Shown here one piece after another: positions 1-14,776 of a DNA stretch of 64,000 nucleotides; position 1 is the first letter of the stretch; each line of letters opens with the position of its first letter. The notes beneath the pieces were generated by a model, which did not search any database, had not been told where the DNA came from, and saw nothing but the letters and a program-made list of their open reading frames with translations. The position numbers and the translations under genes are program-made. This stretch comes from Seriola aureovittata (lineage: Eukaryota; Chordata; Actinopteri; Carangiformes; Carangidae), in the NCBI RefSeq assembly GCF_021018895.1, contig NC_079376.1, forward strand, positions 13,641,001 to 13,705,000, given 5' to 3'.

Positions 1-1836
<1,836 letters not shown>

Positions 1837-4800
1837 GAAACGGCTTACTGTAACAGGGATTTGGATTTATATTGAAAATTGAAAATGTCACTGTCAATGA
1901 GCCCCTTGTCTGACACACTCAGACAGACAGATTCAAGCTCGGGATTTGTGAAACAAAAAGCATGACCACGAGGGCTCCACCACAGTCTGAGAGCCACCGC
2001 ATCAAATCGTTAGAGCTCCTGGAATGCTGGAAAAAAAAACACACTCGAACACTCACATGCACACAAACACTCCTCTGCACTGTGATACAGGGAGCCAGTG
2101 CTGGACTCTTTTCCTTGGCTTCTGGTAAACTGGTAGCTGAACACTGAAGCTGAAACACTGGACGACATGCAGCCCTGCACTTTCCCAATGTCAACACTGT
2201 TGGTGATGGCTGCCATAAATAACTGCTGTAGTTGGACTCCAATTTTTTTACCAGCTTTTTCTTTGTCTTTTAAGTGTATTTTTTTCACAACAGCCTTGGC
2301 AGTAATATGTGTTGCATTATTGTAAACAACTGGTTGGACTTCGTAGTATTCAGCGTGCAGTGCGACCCCAACAAGCCAAAAATATTGAGCCACTGGGAAG
2401 AGAATCTTTGAGAATGTGCTTTATTAGAAGTTTTCATGTCAGTGTGAAATCAGAAGTAGCTTTTTGTAGACTAATTAAAGTTTCTTTGGTATGGTGGTAT
2501 GGAATTAGTGAGTTTGTTTCATTTATAATTTTATGCATATATCAGCAACTTGTAGTGCTTGTCACGTGATTCCGATTTGCTTTAACCCCAAATAATGTGA
2601 AAACACACGCTCCCAAACTACTGCAATAATGTGTTTCCTGAAAATACAGTATATCTTGTGCCTGAAGGTTTATTCTTGACTTTGGAAACAAGTTTGGCAA
2701 AAAGCTATCAACACAACATCCACTCAAAATGGATGTAAATAGCCTCCTTTATCTCTCCCTGCCTGATGCCCGGTCGAACACTTTGACGCCTTCCTAGCTG
2801 ATGCCACTGTGAACAACATTAGCTTTGTACTCATTGATAGCTGACGTATGTTTCCATTGTTCATTCAGTCTCATGGGTCGTGTTCATGAGAAGATCAAAA
2901 CCACTGTTGTGTCTGTACTGTAAATATGAAGCTACAACCCACAGCCGCTTAGCTTAGCATAAAAACCGGAAACAAGGGGAAACAGTTAGCCTGTCTGTCT
3001 AAAGGTAACAAAATACCTACCAGCACTAATTAACACTATATATTATAGTCTATACAAAAACAAAATTAAAAATGACAAGTTTGGGGTTTCACTGGGGGTT
3101 ATGGGTGGGACTATTTCATGGCCAGGCACAGTGACTTATAGGAGTCACTCTCTGTAAAACCTCAAATTGCTGGTTTTCTATTTTGATTCTTGTACAGATT
3201 AAAACAAACAAGACACTACATGTTCATTAGTGAGCTTTAGAGGTGATGGTAGGCAAATTTCCTTACCTCTGGGCAGATTCAGGCTAGCTTTTCCCCCTTG
3301 TTTTCAGTCTTTGTGCTAAGCTAAGCTAACTGACTGCTGGCTGTGCCTTCATATTTGGTGTGCAGGCATGAGAGTGGTATAAATCTTCTTATCTAACTCG
3401 AAAAAATCTCCAGGTGGATGTTCTGTAAGTTTTTTTCCCCCAAACCACATAACTCTTGATTTGACTTTGCATATTTTGTATTATTAACCCCATGTCCCCC
3501 ATGTTCCCTGGACTGCAATCGTATAGATCTTGATGATGACCATGCAGCTGTGAAAATATTTGCTATTTTTGTACTCACTTCCTTACACTGGACTAACCCA
3601 TTGCATTTGTAGCTGTTTTGCCATTTATTTCCCATTTTTATTCATTTATTGTTTGTGATGAATCTGTACTTGTAGTTGATCACTGCCATTAGATACACTA
3701 CACTGCATCTGCTGATGCAGCGCTGGTAGTACCTATGTTTACTCAGCAGGGGGAGGTATTCAGCTTTGAAATACCAAACATGCTGCTGCAGGTATCTGTC
3801 GTACACAATTAATCAAAGATTCAATTGTGAAAATCTTGGTATTTACATTTTCAGGTTATTCTTATTTAATCGATTTAATAGTTGTACTCTTTGTTTTGAG
3901 CTTAAACATTTTGATAGTTTATTTTTTAATATGTTGAATGAAAGGTTACATTAATATAAGGGTTCTATTAGCTTACTGTATTTTTTTATGCTCAGGCTTG
4001 CTGATGTTAGTGAGTGTTTATCCAAGTTGCTCAACAGTCCAGTTGAAAATAACATCTATAGAAAAGGTAACTTACTAAAAGGCTCATATAGTTTTCTAAA
4101 GAATCCTTTTTAGCAAGAGATTTGTGCCACTTACAAATATCGATTACTTATTATTAGAAAAAAAACACCCTCATCTTGCTCTTGCTCATTGTATATTTTT
4201 TATGGCCTGGTGCATTTTATTTTACATCTACTGAAAAGTTTTTTTTCTGTATTCTTTATGTAGCTGAGGGTGTTGTTATGCCTCAACCAATAGTGCAAAG
4301 GCATTCTATGCAATATACTGTCTTTCATCTATCCTAACTGTGCCCCAAATAAATCAACATATATTTATCTCATTTGTAAGTTTGATCAGTTACACAGAGT
4401 TTTGTCCCAATGACGGGCATGACCGCACTCCTGACTAACATAAAAGGTACGCTAAATTAGTGTCTTACTATTGAGCATTAAAAAAACTGTATTGGTCCCT
4501 TTTAATTCCTTGTAAATTTTCATTCATTTCATTTGTACAACATTTCTCACACATCATAATCTGAGCAGTAATAAGACCAACACCAATGAAAATGTGCTTT
4601 GTTGTTGTGCAACAGCACAAGAAATTTAAATATTTACAAGTTTGATTACAGTGATATAATCAATGAAAAAAATATAAATTGTTACACAATACATGACGGT
4701 TTATCAAAACAGTGACACTGATAATACAGTCTAATAATTATGCAGTACTATACTGAGAATGTGTTATAATGTTGTAGTCATATGACTATAAGGTCTGTGA

Positions 4801-5294
4801 CCCAGTCAGAGTTTCATACTGAAAAGAAATTGTGCTTTAATATTACACTCAGGTTTGTAACATCATGGCTGATGGTTACAGTTGGTGGTATGAAGTGAGA
4901 CTGAGTTTGTGACTTGACTCTCCTTGATTTAATTAGGATTCTATGAGCATTTCCTTCACATGCAACATCCCCTCCCTAAAACTGAAATGCAGAAAGCCCA
5001 CACTTTCACTTCTGCTCATTTTGAAGGAAGTTGAATTAGTGTCAGTTCTTTTACTCAGACTAGTGACAAATTCTCTGCTCCTCTCTGTTTCAGTGTCCAT
5101 CCTGTCTTCGCTGTCAGTGTAAGTATCAAACGGTTCAGTGCCAAATATGGTCACTTGTTGCTTGAAACGGTAAATGTACTCTTTTTAACATTGCTCATAG
5201 AGCTCCCAAAGCATATCAACATATGTGAAACCTCCCTAAGGGCCTCTCTGTGGGTAAAATAGTTTGATTTCCTTTTATATTAATAAGTCAAAGG
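1837..5294. other. Convergent 3'UTR / intergenic interval between ltk and itpka
   Basis: This interval separates the ltk stop codon from the itpka stop codon and should hold both 3'UTRs. Plus-strand poly(A)-signal candidates for ltk are ATTAAA at 2474-2479 and AATAAA at 4348-4353. For itpka, reading minus, TTTATT motifs (AATAAA on the minus strand) cluster around 3624-3650. I cannot tell which are used. If the distal ones are, the two transcripts would overlap antisense. A foldback repeat occupies about 2884-3405. No further coding exon is supportable. Confidence 0.6.
2884..3405. repeat. Foldback (long inverted repeat) dispersed element, copy 1
   Basis: The left arm (from GAGAAGATC through GCTTAGCTTAGC and CTACCAGCACTAATTAAC) is the reverse complement, with mismatches, of the right arm (TTAGTGAGCTTTAGAGGTGATGG through GCTAAGCTAAGC to GGTATAAATCTTCTTATC). 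Arms are about 200 bp with a ~130-bp middle. It resembles a very common percomorph foldback repeat from memory. Related copies occur near 56035-56220 and 57550-57905. Edges are approximate and no target duplication was identified. Confidence 0.75.
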
Positions 5295-8200
5295 TCACTG
5301 GCCACCTGCTTCTAGAGCCTGGCTATTTTGTATGGCAAATGAACAACAGCTTTGTTCGCTGGTCCCGTTGTTGCTTACAGACTCCAATGTGTGGATGAGG
5401 TTTTCCAGCCCCCACAGATAACCGTCCTCCCGGTTGCCCTCCTGCCAGGGAATGTCGTGGTTTAACATCTGGCCCTCCGGTAACGCTGTGGTCTTGCCAA
5501 AGTCAATAATCCAGACCTGTGCATTGCCTGTGTGGTCATGGATAAAGAGGAGAGAGCTTCCAATGACCTACAAAAACAAGAAGGGTTTCGTATTAGCTTT
5601 TGCTTTTCTTTCTCCTGCTTGTTATTATCCATCAATCCATAAATACAAATTCTTGTATACAACCAGGATCTTGTACCACAGGGGGTAATTCTGCAGTTCC
5701 CAGGAGGTGTGTTTAAGGTTGTAGAGTAGCTATTAAGATTTCTTTTTCCTTAGGCCCTGATCCCCCACATTATTATTATGTCTTTATTATCATTGTTATT
5801 TACTCAGTATTTTAGTTGGATGTTTCTATTCATTTTTCCGGTTTAGTTATTCCATACACTGGTTGTGAGATGTGGTTGATCTTTGTTTGCAGGCTTGATA
5901 TGTTGGAAGGGTCAGCTCACTTATATTACCCACTTAATATTTTCAGTTGTTTGACGCAGCTTAATTAGCGAAAGGGGAAACAGGTGTGTGTCATTAGGTC
6001 CTCTTAGTAGTACTGAGGGACTGGGCAGGAATATGTGAAGATAGGTTGAACTGTTCTGCGGTAGGTAACATTTGGAGGGGCTTGTGCACTTATGAATAAT
6101 ATCAGAGTGGGAATTGTCAGCAGTAACAGAAGTTAGCATGTAGTGGTTATGTGGGGGTTTGGTTTGCTTGGACAGGCATGAGCGGGGTTAGCTCACCCCC
6201 ACACTCACCTGAGCAGGTGGTAGGCTCCAGTTAAGTGAGAAGTGCACTGCACTACATGATATGATTGAGAGTTTGCAAAAACTAGTTTGCAAATGAGTGG
6301 AGAAGGTCTGAGCAGTTCAGCTAAAAGGATAAACAGCTGAAATAATTAGCTAACAGTAATGGATTTAAATAGTTAGCTAAAAGTAATTGCTACTTGAGTT
6401 TATCTTGACAGGACTGTGCAGTATGTCAAGTGAGGGACTTTGGGAAGGCGCAAGGGGTCACCGAATGGCTGGATTCGTATGAAAATTATATGGTCTTCAT
6501 AGACATTTTTTATCAACATGTTGGAAGCTGTCCACCACATCATCAAAACACCAAGTAAGTGAACAATGGTGTTCAATCCCTCAAGCAGAGTTTCAGATAA
6601 GGTTCCAGGTGCAACACTTTACTTAGGTGCGGTATGTTTGTTTTTTCTCTGTCATTCATCTTTAGATCAGTCATCACCTCGTGTCGCTTGAAGAACTCTG
6701 ACGTCTTCAGGGCCTGCCGGATCTCCGTCAGTCTGCTCAGGTAAGATGTCTGTGTTTTAAGAAAAGAACAGTTGAGGGCGTATCATAAAATATTAACATG
6801 GGTGTAGACACAATGTACATTTGGGATGCCCCCAGAGCAGAAAACTCAAACAGCATTACAGTGTGAATATTTGCTTAGTTCCGTGTGTATGCAATTACTC
6901 CGGCTTGCTCTTGAAGTTCAAACACTTTCAGGCTGTTTTCCTTTATCGTTAGACGAGCCTCAGCCTTTTTCAAAAACTGATTTATATTTGTCCAAACACT
7001 GAAAATGGATGTGAGAGCTTGCTCAACCTGTATGTTTGTAGTTGGTGTAGGCTTCGAGGTAATGCTGGTTGTTGAGACTGCTTTGTGTACTCTATATGCA
7101 CAGTAAAGCATGTCTTGTCCTTAAATGTATGAATAAACAGTACTATACGTGTGTGTGCAGTAACTGACCGCCACTTACTATAAGGTTGAAGTTCCCTCCA
7201 ACAAAGTCGTTGAACACCTGGATGACATCCTGCTTCGATCTTGTTTTCTTGAAGTCAGTTCGACATGTACCGTCACATTTCTAAAGAGAGAAAAGAGCCT
7301 GAATACAAAGTGTTACACAATGAAATTATTGACGAATAGGACTGATGTGCGTGATGGCTTGAGTTTAGGAGGACTCATTAACACAACTCAGAGACTCCAA
7401 AACTTTAATTAAGGCTTGGCATGCGGGAGCAGGCAAGAGCAGGCAGTAGGTGAAGTAAAGGTGTGGGCAGTGGTTGGAAACAGGCGGGGCAGATAAACCA
7501 GGCAAAAGGAGGCAAAATACAAAAACAGGCAGGCAAAAACAGGCAAGAAAGGCTGGAAGGTTTTTGCATGAAAAGCACACTAGATAATCTTGCAGAGGCA
7601 GGAAAAAAAAAAAGGGCAGGAAAGCAAAAGTTATTGCAGGGCACGAGGGGCGTGGCAGGACGGCTCTCGATGGTAGGGTGGTCGCGGGTGGAAGTCCACT
7701 ACCAAAACAGGATCAAGGATGGAGGAGGGGATGTCAGTGTAGGCAGCTAGGTTTTCTTAAGAAGCTGGACACGGGAAAACATAGAATGTGGGATGGATCC
7801 TCATCGACCTCGGGAGACAGAGGCGAACCGCTGCAGAGTTGATGACTGGAGATTGGAAAGTGGCCAACAAAGAGAGGAGCCAGCTTCCGTGACTCCACTC
7901 TTGAGAGGGAATTCCTGAGTGGGGAGCCACATTTATTGCCCCTGCTGTACAAAGATGAGCTGGGTATGTTTGAGCCTGCCTCATCTGTTGAAGTAACCCT
8001 TCCAGTTACTGGCACGCCCTGGCTTTTACTAGACCGGTCCCAAGGAAGTGGCCGGACTGACCACAGTACAGGCAGAGGTTACCTTGGTGCTAATGACATC
8101 GCTTCTCCGGGTTGAGTCTGGATAGTTTCAGAGGAGTCATTAGCGGGTCAAGAAGAGCTAGCAGGGCAGGCAGTACAGTCACCATGGAGCAGCAGGGGAA

Positions 8201-11200
8201 GGAGATGAATGAGGTTTGGAACTGCTGGGCTGCCTTTTCTCTCTGTGCCATTTTTGGAGACAGTGGTCAGTTCAGATAGTGAGAGAAATTTAATCATTGT
8301 GGATGCGCTCAGCGTGGTTTGAGACCTCCTGCAGTCCACTAGCTAGTGAGGTGAGCTGCTGCTCATGTGAATGAATAGTATCAGCCTGAGCTGCGAGCTC
8401 TTTGTGAACTGGAACGCAGTCAGCTGAGTCCACAATGTCCACATCATACTGTCATGGCTCACGTTTAGGAGGACTGAATAACAAGGTTCAAATACCGATA
8501 AAAGTTTGCGTTTATTAAGGCTCAGCGGGCAGAAGCAGGCAAGGGCAAACAGCAGGTGAAGGTCCTGGGCAGTGGGCAGTAACAGACAGGCAGAAAAAAA
8601 CAGGCAAAATGTCAGTCATAAACAGGTAAGAAAGGCAGGAAAGCTACGGCCTGGAAAGCAAAAGGCAATGTGGCAGGGAATGAGTGTAATTGGGCCAGTA
8701 TAAATACAGTATAAGAGCTGATGAGGGGAATAGGGAACAGGTGAGTAGGTGGGCGGGGAAAGGTACGATGGCTGAAAGGCAGGAAAGCCGATCTACTGCA
8801 GCGTCTGAACTGAGCGGTTAGTAACATGACAAAAGGAAGCAGAGAGTGAATCGAAGCATGAACTGTGACAGATGAGAGTGAATCAAAACAGTAAATTTAC
8901 GTACAACCAAAACAATGAGCTGAAAGACACTAAAACACTCCTTAGAGGTCAGGGGAACTGCAGAGTAGGTTCGTCGCTACGAGCAATCCTTTTAACACTA
9001 GTCTCTTTTAACCCCTTGCTATTAGAAAAATGTCTTGTAGAGTAGCTTCAATTCACCCAAGTACTGGTTTGTTAATGAACACACGTGTGTAAATGTATTT
9101 TTATTGACCTCCCAGGTGGTTTGGAAATTCACCCCAAAGATCATCCTGTCATGAGCCAGCTTTCTTTAGCATCACACTACAGTCACCCTGTTGATGACAC
9201 GCTCATATCGTCCACACGGCATATCGCTCCCTCTACCTTGATCCCTTCTATCCTGAAGCCCAGGGTGTTGGTGGAGCTCATGGTCTCCCTCCACTGCATG
9301 TAGCGAGGCTTGGTGACGCCTCGTTGGGTGTGCTCCTGGGGGGTGGGCCCTTCGCTGTCCACCTCCACCATTTTCCTGTACAGGTCCTCCCTCGGCTTGG
9401 GCCGCTCTCGCGCTCGAACGAGCTCCTCCTCCAAGTACGTCCTGAAACAGGAAAGCAAAATCCTTCAGGTGCAGGACCTTTGTGTTTACACACCACTGGC
9501 ATTTTTTAAAGTGTTCTCTGCATGTAAATAAATGGTAACGGTTATTTACTTTCAGGGTTTGTATTGGATTCATACACAGTGTTCACAGACACATACTGTT
9601 CTTTTTCTGAAGCCAGTATGACTTCTGCATATATTTGTTTTGTTAACAAAATACAAACTTTCAACAATTAAGACTTTTCTCAACAAAACACTACTCTCAC
9701 AGAATATTTTTTCTTTGGCTGCACTTAAAGCCAGAGAGATCAACACCTTTTATAATAGTATTCTCTCAAGCAGAAGTGATGACGAAGGCATAAATGACTT
9801 TACTGCGCAGTTTCTCTGAGTATTCAGTTCTTCTGGTGAACTGTACAGCGGCACATTCACATTTGTCGTTTTCATACTAGACAATTATGTGCAAACAGAT
9901 GTGAATTTCAGTTTCAGTTTGTGAGCCACACTTCCTCTGTGCTGAAGAGGGAAGCTGAGAGGAGACTCCAGTGTGCAACTGTGTGAAAGTCTGAGTGTGT
10001 GTTTGTGCAAGTTGGCGGTTTAGCAACTTTGTGGTTGAGAGTGTTTTTGACAAAGGGAGTCTCCAGGGACACCCTGAGACTGTAAATGTGTATGTGTGTA
10101 TACTGTATGTAGCCTCAGAAATACAGACACTGTGTACACAATAAAATCATTTATTCATGTGTGGATGTCGGCGTGTGTGTGTGTGTGTGTGGGTTTAGTG
10201 CATATCTGTGTGTATGTTTGTGCTTGATTCAGTGTGCGCGCACATTTGCTTGTTCGAACCGGAAATAAAGCTCTCAGATGGTTGGGTTGTCCATACCTGC
10301 ATGTCTGTGCATGCATGGACATGTGCATATATACATTCGTGTGTGCAATCATGTGTGCGTGTATGTGTGTGCGCCTGCGTCTGTGTATACGTGTGTGTAT
10401 TTGTGCCTGTGCACATGATATAGTGAGGCACCCCGCCCGCTGTGGCAGGAAGCCAAGCATATAGCCTGCAGTTACAACAGGTGTTCCCTTGTAGAGCAAA
10501 AGCGCGTTAGGCGGCACGTACTGTCACCAGTCTTCACTAATCTCATTAATCCGTTTCAAAAGAGAATGAGCATTTAACATAAACAGAAGGAACAAACACA
10601 TAAACAAAAGAGATCCTGCATTATCTTATTTAAATTGACACTTAGGGTCGTAGAAATAAGCTAAAAAGAAAAAAATGTGATTGCTAATAAATATAAATGA
10701 AAAAAAAATCTATTACAAGTAAACACATGAATATGTTACTTCCTTACCTCACTCCCATCTTGCAGTCCATGACATTGGGAAGGTCAAAGTTCGCCAGCAG
10801 GTCAGTCATATGGAGGAAAGATTCTCCGTCTTTTTCCACAACGCCATGGTAACCGGGAACAAATGGGAGCAGCGCGTCGTCCCTCAGCTTCTCAAAACAC
10901 TGCATCTCGTTTTCTGAGAACTTCTTCAGAATGGTGCCCTCATCTGCCGCTTTGAAGTTACCTGAGATCAGATAAAAACCAGTACTGTGGGAATTGTAGG
11001 GCATATTTGGGCATCTGCTGTTCATCCCTGTCAGTGCAGTGACCTCTTCCTTTTTTCTTATTTCATAAAGTGCCAAGAACAATTCAACAAAAATTACAAC
11101 GATACCAAAAGGAAACATGTCAAAGACTGTACACTAAATACTGACAGTGGAGGCAGCAAGAAAAACAGGACATCAGATTATCAGAGATCGGAGATCTACA

Positions 11201-12142
11201 GTGTCACAAACCATATATGATGGTGTGAGCAGTGAGTGATATGATCTGAGCAGGTCATACCTTTATGCCCAGCGAGTTGAACCCAGTTTAGTTTTCTCCT
11301 CTGGGTAGCCCTGAAGGGCCACTGAACAATCGTCTTTAACTTCCACCACGGCTTGCTCTGGAGAAGGTGCGAGAAAACAATTAGAGGTGAATTTAATGGA
11401 GCAGAATAGAATCATTGTCAGAGTCGTATTTTGAGGTACGTCTGTCTGTGTCCTTGTTATCATAAATGATCTGATAACAAGAAGTGCTGTCAAGTCTCCG
11501 ACCTTGGTCCACCCTGTAATGTCTGTATAGAAATCTGATCATGTAAGCAATTCTACCCAGTAAATCTGATGCCAGGGTTTCAGTTTTCCGCTGCATGAAG
11601 CCTCCAATCTAGGTCAGTTGAATGCCATTTCTGTGGAAACTCATATCTGCACTCAACATCTCTATTGAGCATCTCAAGCTTGGTGTGGTGATGGTCTCAC
11701 AACTTTGATTCACAAGTCCTCCAGAACCGACTTTTTAACATCAGGAGCACGTATACACAGCAATAGACAATTTCTGGTTATATAGGAAAGATCTTCATTA
11801 ATATCTTTTGAGTTTCACACTAAATGTGGCGTGCAGCATTTGTCATCTTTGGTCAAATTGTCATATTTAACAGAAAATCTTACGTTTTAACACCAAATAA
11901 CCCATGTTGCCTCCCTCTCAACTCCCACTCACTTGTCAGTTTATCAGTTTATTTTTTATTAATTTTTTTTTTAGTATGACTGCATGCATTGAATCCTGAA
12001 CAACAAAAAAATGTGTGAGGAGAGAAAAATATATTTTCTTGGCAGAAATTTTTATTTTTTATTTTTTCATGGCTGTTTGTTTAAGAGCTCTTCTCCCACC
12101 ACCTTCAGTTTCACCTTCTTTCTCTTTCTGTCCCTCATCTCA

Positions 12143-12213
<71 letters not shown>

Positions 12214-14737
12214 AAGAGAGAGAGGGGGAGAGAAAATCACAGTAACAGCTTGCAGATTTCACAGAAACACAGTAATGCTTCACACTTACGGGAGACTGCC
12301 TGTTTTATTCCCTCCAAGAAAACTGACCAAATCCCAACACTTTAACTCTCTAATTTGTATATTTCTATACAACATAATCAAAACAAACAAAAAAAAAAAC
12401 TAAAGAAACTATCTCCCAGGCAATGGAAAGGAAAACTAGAACATGTTTGTAGATCCCCTCTTTAGACCTTGGATAGGTCCTTTTTATTCTGTGTTTTGAT
12501 TGAGGAAATGAAACAGGTCTCTCATGTCAGTGAAACACTCTGCTCATGCTTGAGTGTTCACAGTCCTCACGAACAGCAGAACTCCGCAGCAGCCAGCCAA
12601 GCCTCCCTTAAATGTCAAGTGATACGCTTCACTTAGCGCCAATGTTTACTGACGATATCACATTTTGAAGGTGTCAGACTTTCACAAACAAACATTTGCT
12701 TTATCGCTGCAAGTCTTAACTCTACTGGCTGGTCAATTAATGCAGGCAGATAATATGCTGATTTACAGTTCGTGTTACTGATTGGTTGCATTTTGAATGA
12801 GATAAAGTGGAGTCATGTTGCGTAATGTCTTATCCACAGACTGAGAGGGAACGGAAACTGAACCCTGCCTTTAGATGTAAACATAAGGACCCTGCAGCTC
12901 TCTGGACAATATTTATATTCCACACAAAGTCTGACTTGGAAACTTCTTGTTATTCAAACCACGCTGCCCCTGTCGGCCTTGATGACAGAAACCACAAAAG
13001 TTTGTTTGTAGTTCTACTGATAATACTTGGAATAATACGGGTTTAACTGTCAAGTTAGAGCTTGACATTTTTTTCAGGTTTGCTTATAGTACACTGACGT
13101 ACAAGAAAGCAAACGACGTCAAAAGCTGCATTATTACCTGTGGTTTTCAGATGCTTTACCAAAGTAAAAGCACCTGTACAACAATGTAAAATAGTCTGTT
13201 AAAAACAAAAGTCCTGCATTCAAAATCTTACTTAAGTAAAAGTATTTAGGAATTATCAGTAAAATGCACTTAAAGTACTCATTCAGTGGTTGAACGGCTT
13301 CTGTGTCTGATATACGTATATTATTATGGCATCTTTGTTGGTACTGACACATCTATTTGACAACCGGATTTTACTGTTGTAGGTTCCACAGGTTTAGGTG
13401 GAGCTACTGTACTTTTACCTGCTGATAGGTTGTTTTTTTTTTCGAGAACAGACTTCCACAGAGTCACAAAATAAATCTTAGATGATTAATGAACCAGGAA
13501 AGAAGAAAACAAAAACACAGTTGTTTTTGTGGAATCTTTCCTCTTTTTGTGAAATATTAGATCATTGGACTTCTTTGGGACTTGAACGTGAAAAGGCTGT
13601 GAAACACTTATTTAACAATTTGTTACATTCTATGAGCATTTCATGTTTTTTAACATAAAAATAATTACTACTAAAAAAAGTTACTATAGCTGTCAAATGT
13701 CTCAAAAGTTACTATAACTGTCGAAAATTTAGCACAGAAGTGAAAAGTGGAACAAAACAGAAATACTAAAGTACAAGTAGCGCCACTTCTACCACTGCTT
13801 TAGAAGAAGACAGAAACCATGCAGGGGCAATAAAGTTAACAAGAAGCTCATTCTGGGATCTGACGCTTTCTTTATGGTTGGTTTCTTCAACACTTGTCAC
13901 CTACTCTGTCAGACATCACCTTTGCTTTGTAAAACCAGGCCTGTTTTGTAAATATATGACATGCTAACTCCACACCATGCTGATCCAAACAGTTTAAAAA
14001 AAAAAAAAAAATTTTAAACCCACAAAACACAATTTCCAACAATGGATTTCCAGAGACTGAGCAGAACAACGGGGGAGACAATGTGACTCACCCAGACCAG
14101 TCATTATATTGGCCTTTCTCGTGAAGCTGTTACTGGAAAATAAACCATTGTGAGACTCTCGAATTAATCTCACTGCAATGATGAGCCCGCCTGTTCTCAG
14201 TCTCTTTTTTCCACTGTTGTATTTCCATTAAGACACTCTCTACCGTGCACTCACTACTCTGAATGAATCCATATTATACAGCACATGCATTTAAATGTGA
14301 ACTAGCAAAGGCTAAGTACTGATACTCAGGAGTCTTTTACTTCCTGAAGTGGTTTTTCGCTAAATGTCAAAAGTCAAGGCTGAAATTAGCTACTGACCAC
14401 AAAAAACATTAGTACAGAGGCGTGTTAGCCGGTGCTGTATTATGTGGCTGTGTGTGGGTGTCTGGGCTGAAGGGCCAGCAGCATAAAAGTCACCATTTTC
14501 AGAGGTGATACGACAAACGTATTTTAAGTTTCAAACTCCAAAAGAGCCACTAAAAGAGTTTGAATGATCTCATGTTTGGGGAAGCTTTCATATTGAGACT
14601 CACTTGACTGGACAATGTTTATGTTAGGCAACACTCTCGCTTTCAGGCTTAACAGGCAATGTGTATTTAGTCTGTTTAAAACAAAGTGACAGCTACAGAC
14701 CTTGTATGGATAAGGCGACGAGAAGTGGTAGCAGCAT

Positions 14738-14776
<39 letters not shown>

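Larger units (their letters stand above)
7340..8870 (-). mobile_element. Decayed, internally deleted Ty3/gypsy-type LTR retrotransposon
   Basis: It lies in the itpka intron between exons 4 and 5. One LTR-like segment is at 8450-8870. A related direct repeat, sharing GTTTAGGAGGACT and the following AGGC-rich stretch, is at about 7345-7640. Between them, on the minus strand, is gag-like coding sequence with stops. No reverse transcriptase or integrase is visible, so most of the internal region has been lost. Same orientation as itpka. Confidence 0.7.
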
